A stretch of 5,743 bases of DNA from Spirochaetaceae bacterium. GTDB taxonomy: Bacteria > Spirochaetota > Spirochaetia > Treponematales > Breznakiellaceae. The notes below the pieces were generated by a model. The model had not been told where the DNA came from. It ran no database searches and was given only the letters and a program-made list of their open reading frames with translations. The position numbers and the translations under genes are program-made. Below, piece by piece: positions 5,261 to 5,743 of the stretch (the stretch's first letter is position 1; each line of letters starts with the position of its first letter). Location: the NCBI GenBank assembly GCA_031255315.1, contig JAIRSS010000195.1, positions 1 to 5,743 on the forward strand. Reading direction: 5' to 3'.

Positions 5261-5743
5261 CGGCGGTTGTTTTACAGGCCCGGCTGGATTCCCGGCGGCT
5301 TCCCGGAAAATCCCTCCGGTTACTGGAAGGGCGGCCTCTTGTGTTTCGCGTCATGGAAGCCTTGAACGGTCTTGCGGCGGATTGCCGCGTCCTGGCCTGC
5401 CCCGAAGACTGCGCCGTCGTGTTCGGCCCCCTGGCCGAAGAAGCGGGGTTTGAGATGGTCCCCGGTCCCAAAGAAGATGTGCTTGCCCGGTTTTGTATCG
5501 TTATCCGCAAATTCAAGGCGGATCGGATTATCCGGGCGACTGGGGACAATCCCTTTGTTTTCATCGACGCTGGGGAAGCCGTCAACCGGGAAGCCGCCGC
5601 CCTGGGCGCGGATTATGCGGGGTACGCCGGCATCCCCTGCGGGGCCGGGGTCGAGTCTGTCAAGAGCGAAGCCCTGCTGCGGGCGGAGCGGGAAGCGAAA
5701 TCTGCTCCGGACCGGGAGCATGTGTGTCCCTATCTTTACGCGC
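5257..5743 (+). CDS. SpsF-type cytidylyltransferase (CMP-sugar activating), 3' end outside window
   Basis: The first 162 residues of a nucleotidyltransferase of the SpsF / CMP-acylneuraminate synthetase-like family (CTP_transf_3). It would transfer CMP from CTP to a sugar acid or related group before the transferase step. The nucleotide-binding signature VLQARLDSRRLPGKSL (5-20) is intact. It is followed by EDVLARF (73-79), the metal/substrate motif RATGDNPFVFID (93-104), GAGVES (129-134) and REHVCPYLY (153-161), all in family order. Members are usually about 240 residues, so roughly a third is missing. The ATG overlaps the preceding stop as ATGA, and no good ribosome-binding site precedes it, so it depends on coupling or on a frameshift fusion with the glycosyltransferase. 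Its fold matches the degenerate N-terminal domain of the radical-SAM protein two genes upstream. The exact substrate cannot be told. Confidence 0.85.
   Translation, partial: MTAVVLQARLDSRRLPGKSLRLLEGRPLVFRVMEALNGLAADCRVLACPEDCAVVFGPLAEEAGFEMVPGPKEDVLARFCIVIRKFKADRIIRATGDNPFVFIDAGEAVNREAAALGADYAGYAGIPCGAGVESVKSEALLRAEREAKSAPDREHVCPYLYA

Noticed and set aside
1..5743. CRISPR array, tRNA or rRNA genes
   Set aside because: No regularly spaced repeats, cloverleaf-like segments or conserved rRNA stretches were seen on either strand.

Overview
The window looks like a piece of a Treponema-type spirochete chromosome, possibly one of the more GC-rich, termite-gut-like members. This is inference. It rests on a radical-SAM/SPASM protein of the architecture known as spiro-SPASM, a family associated with spirochetes, and on GC-rich coding regions with Shine-Dalgarno starts. 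No rRNA or other decisive marker is present.

Layout. (1) Positions 1 to about 600, minus strand: one end of an IS630-family insertion sequence. It holds the complete first reading frame (helix-turn-helix part) and the beginning of the second frame, joined by a -1 frameshift at an A7 slippery heptamer. The rest of the element lies left of the window. (2) About 600-772: AT-rich gap with a weak hairpin, a short repeated hexamer and a candidate metK promoter. (3) 773-2404, plus strand: metK (S-adenosylmethionine synthetase), then arfB (GGQ-type peptidyl-tRNA hydrolase for ribosome rescue), 39 bp apart. (4) 2405-2520: gap with an 8-bp tandem duplication and no clear signals. (5) 2521-5743: three tightly packed plus-strand genes. 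They are a radical-SAM/SPASM protein with a degenerate sugar-nucleotidyltransferase-like N-terminal domain, a GT2-like glycosyltransferase overlapping it by 26 bp, and an SpsF-type cytidylyltransferase that overlaps the glycosyltransferase by ATGA and runs off the right edge.

How they may work together. An SpsF-type enzyme activates a sugar acid or similar group as a CMP conjugate, a GT-A enzyme transfers sugars, and a radical-SAM enzyme could modify a sugar or a polypeptide. The three-gene block therefore looks like a spirochetal surface- or flagellar-glycan module, although the sequence does not show the substrate. MetK makes the SAM that a radical-SAM enzyme consumes, but sharing a neighbourhood does not prove a functional link.

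The most unusual point is a G8 tract (5173-5180) in frame as a G GGG GGG slippery heptamer, with AGGAGG 15 nt upstream, near the 3' end of the glycosyltransferase gene. A -1 shift there, or one extra G, leads into an open reading frame that continues without a stop into the cytidylyltransferase. The two genes may thus be expressed as a fusion, be phase-variable, or be split by a sequencing or assembly error.
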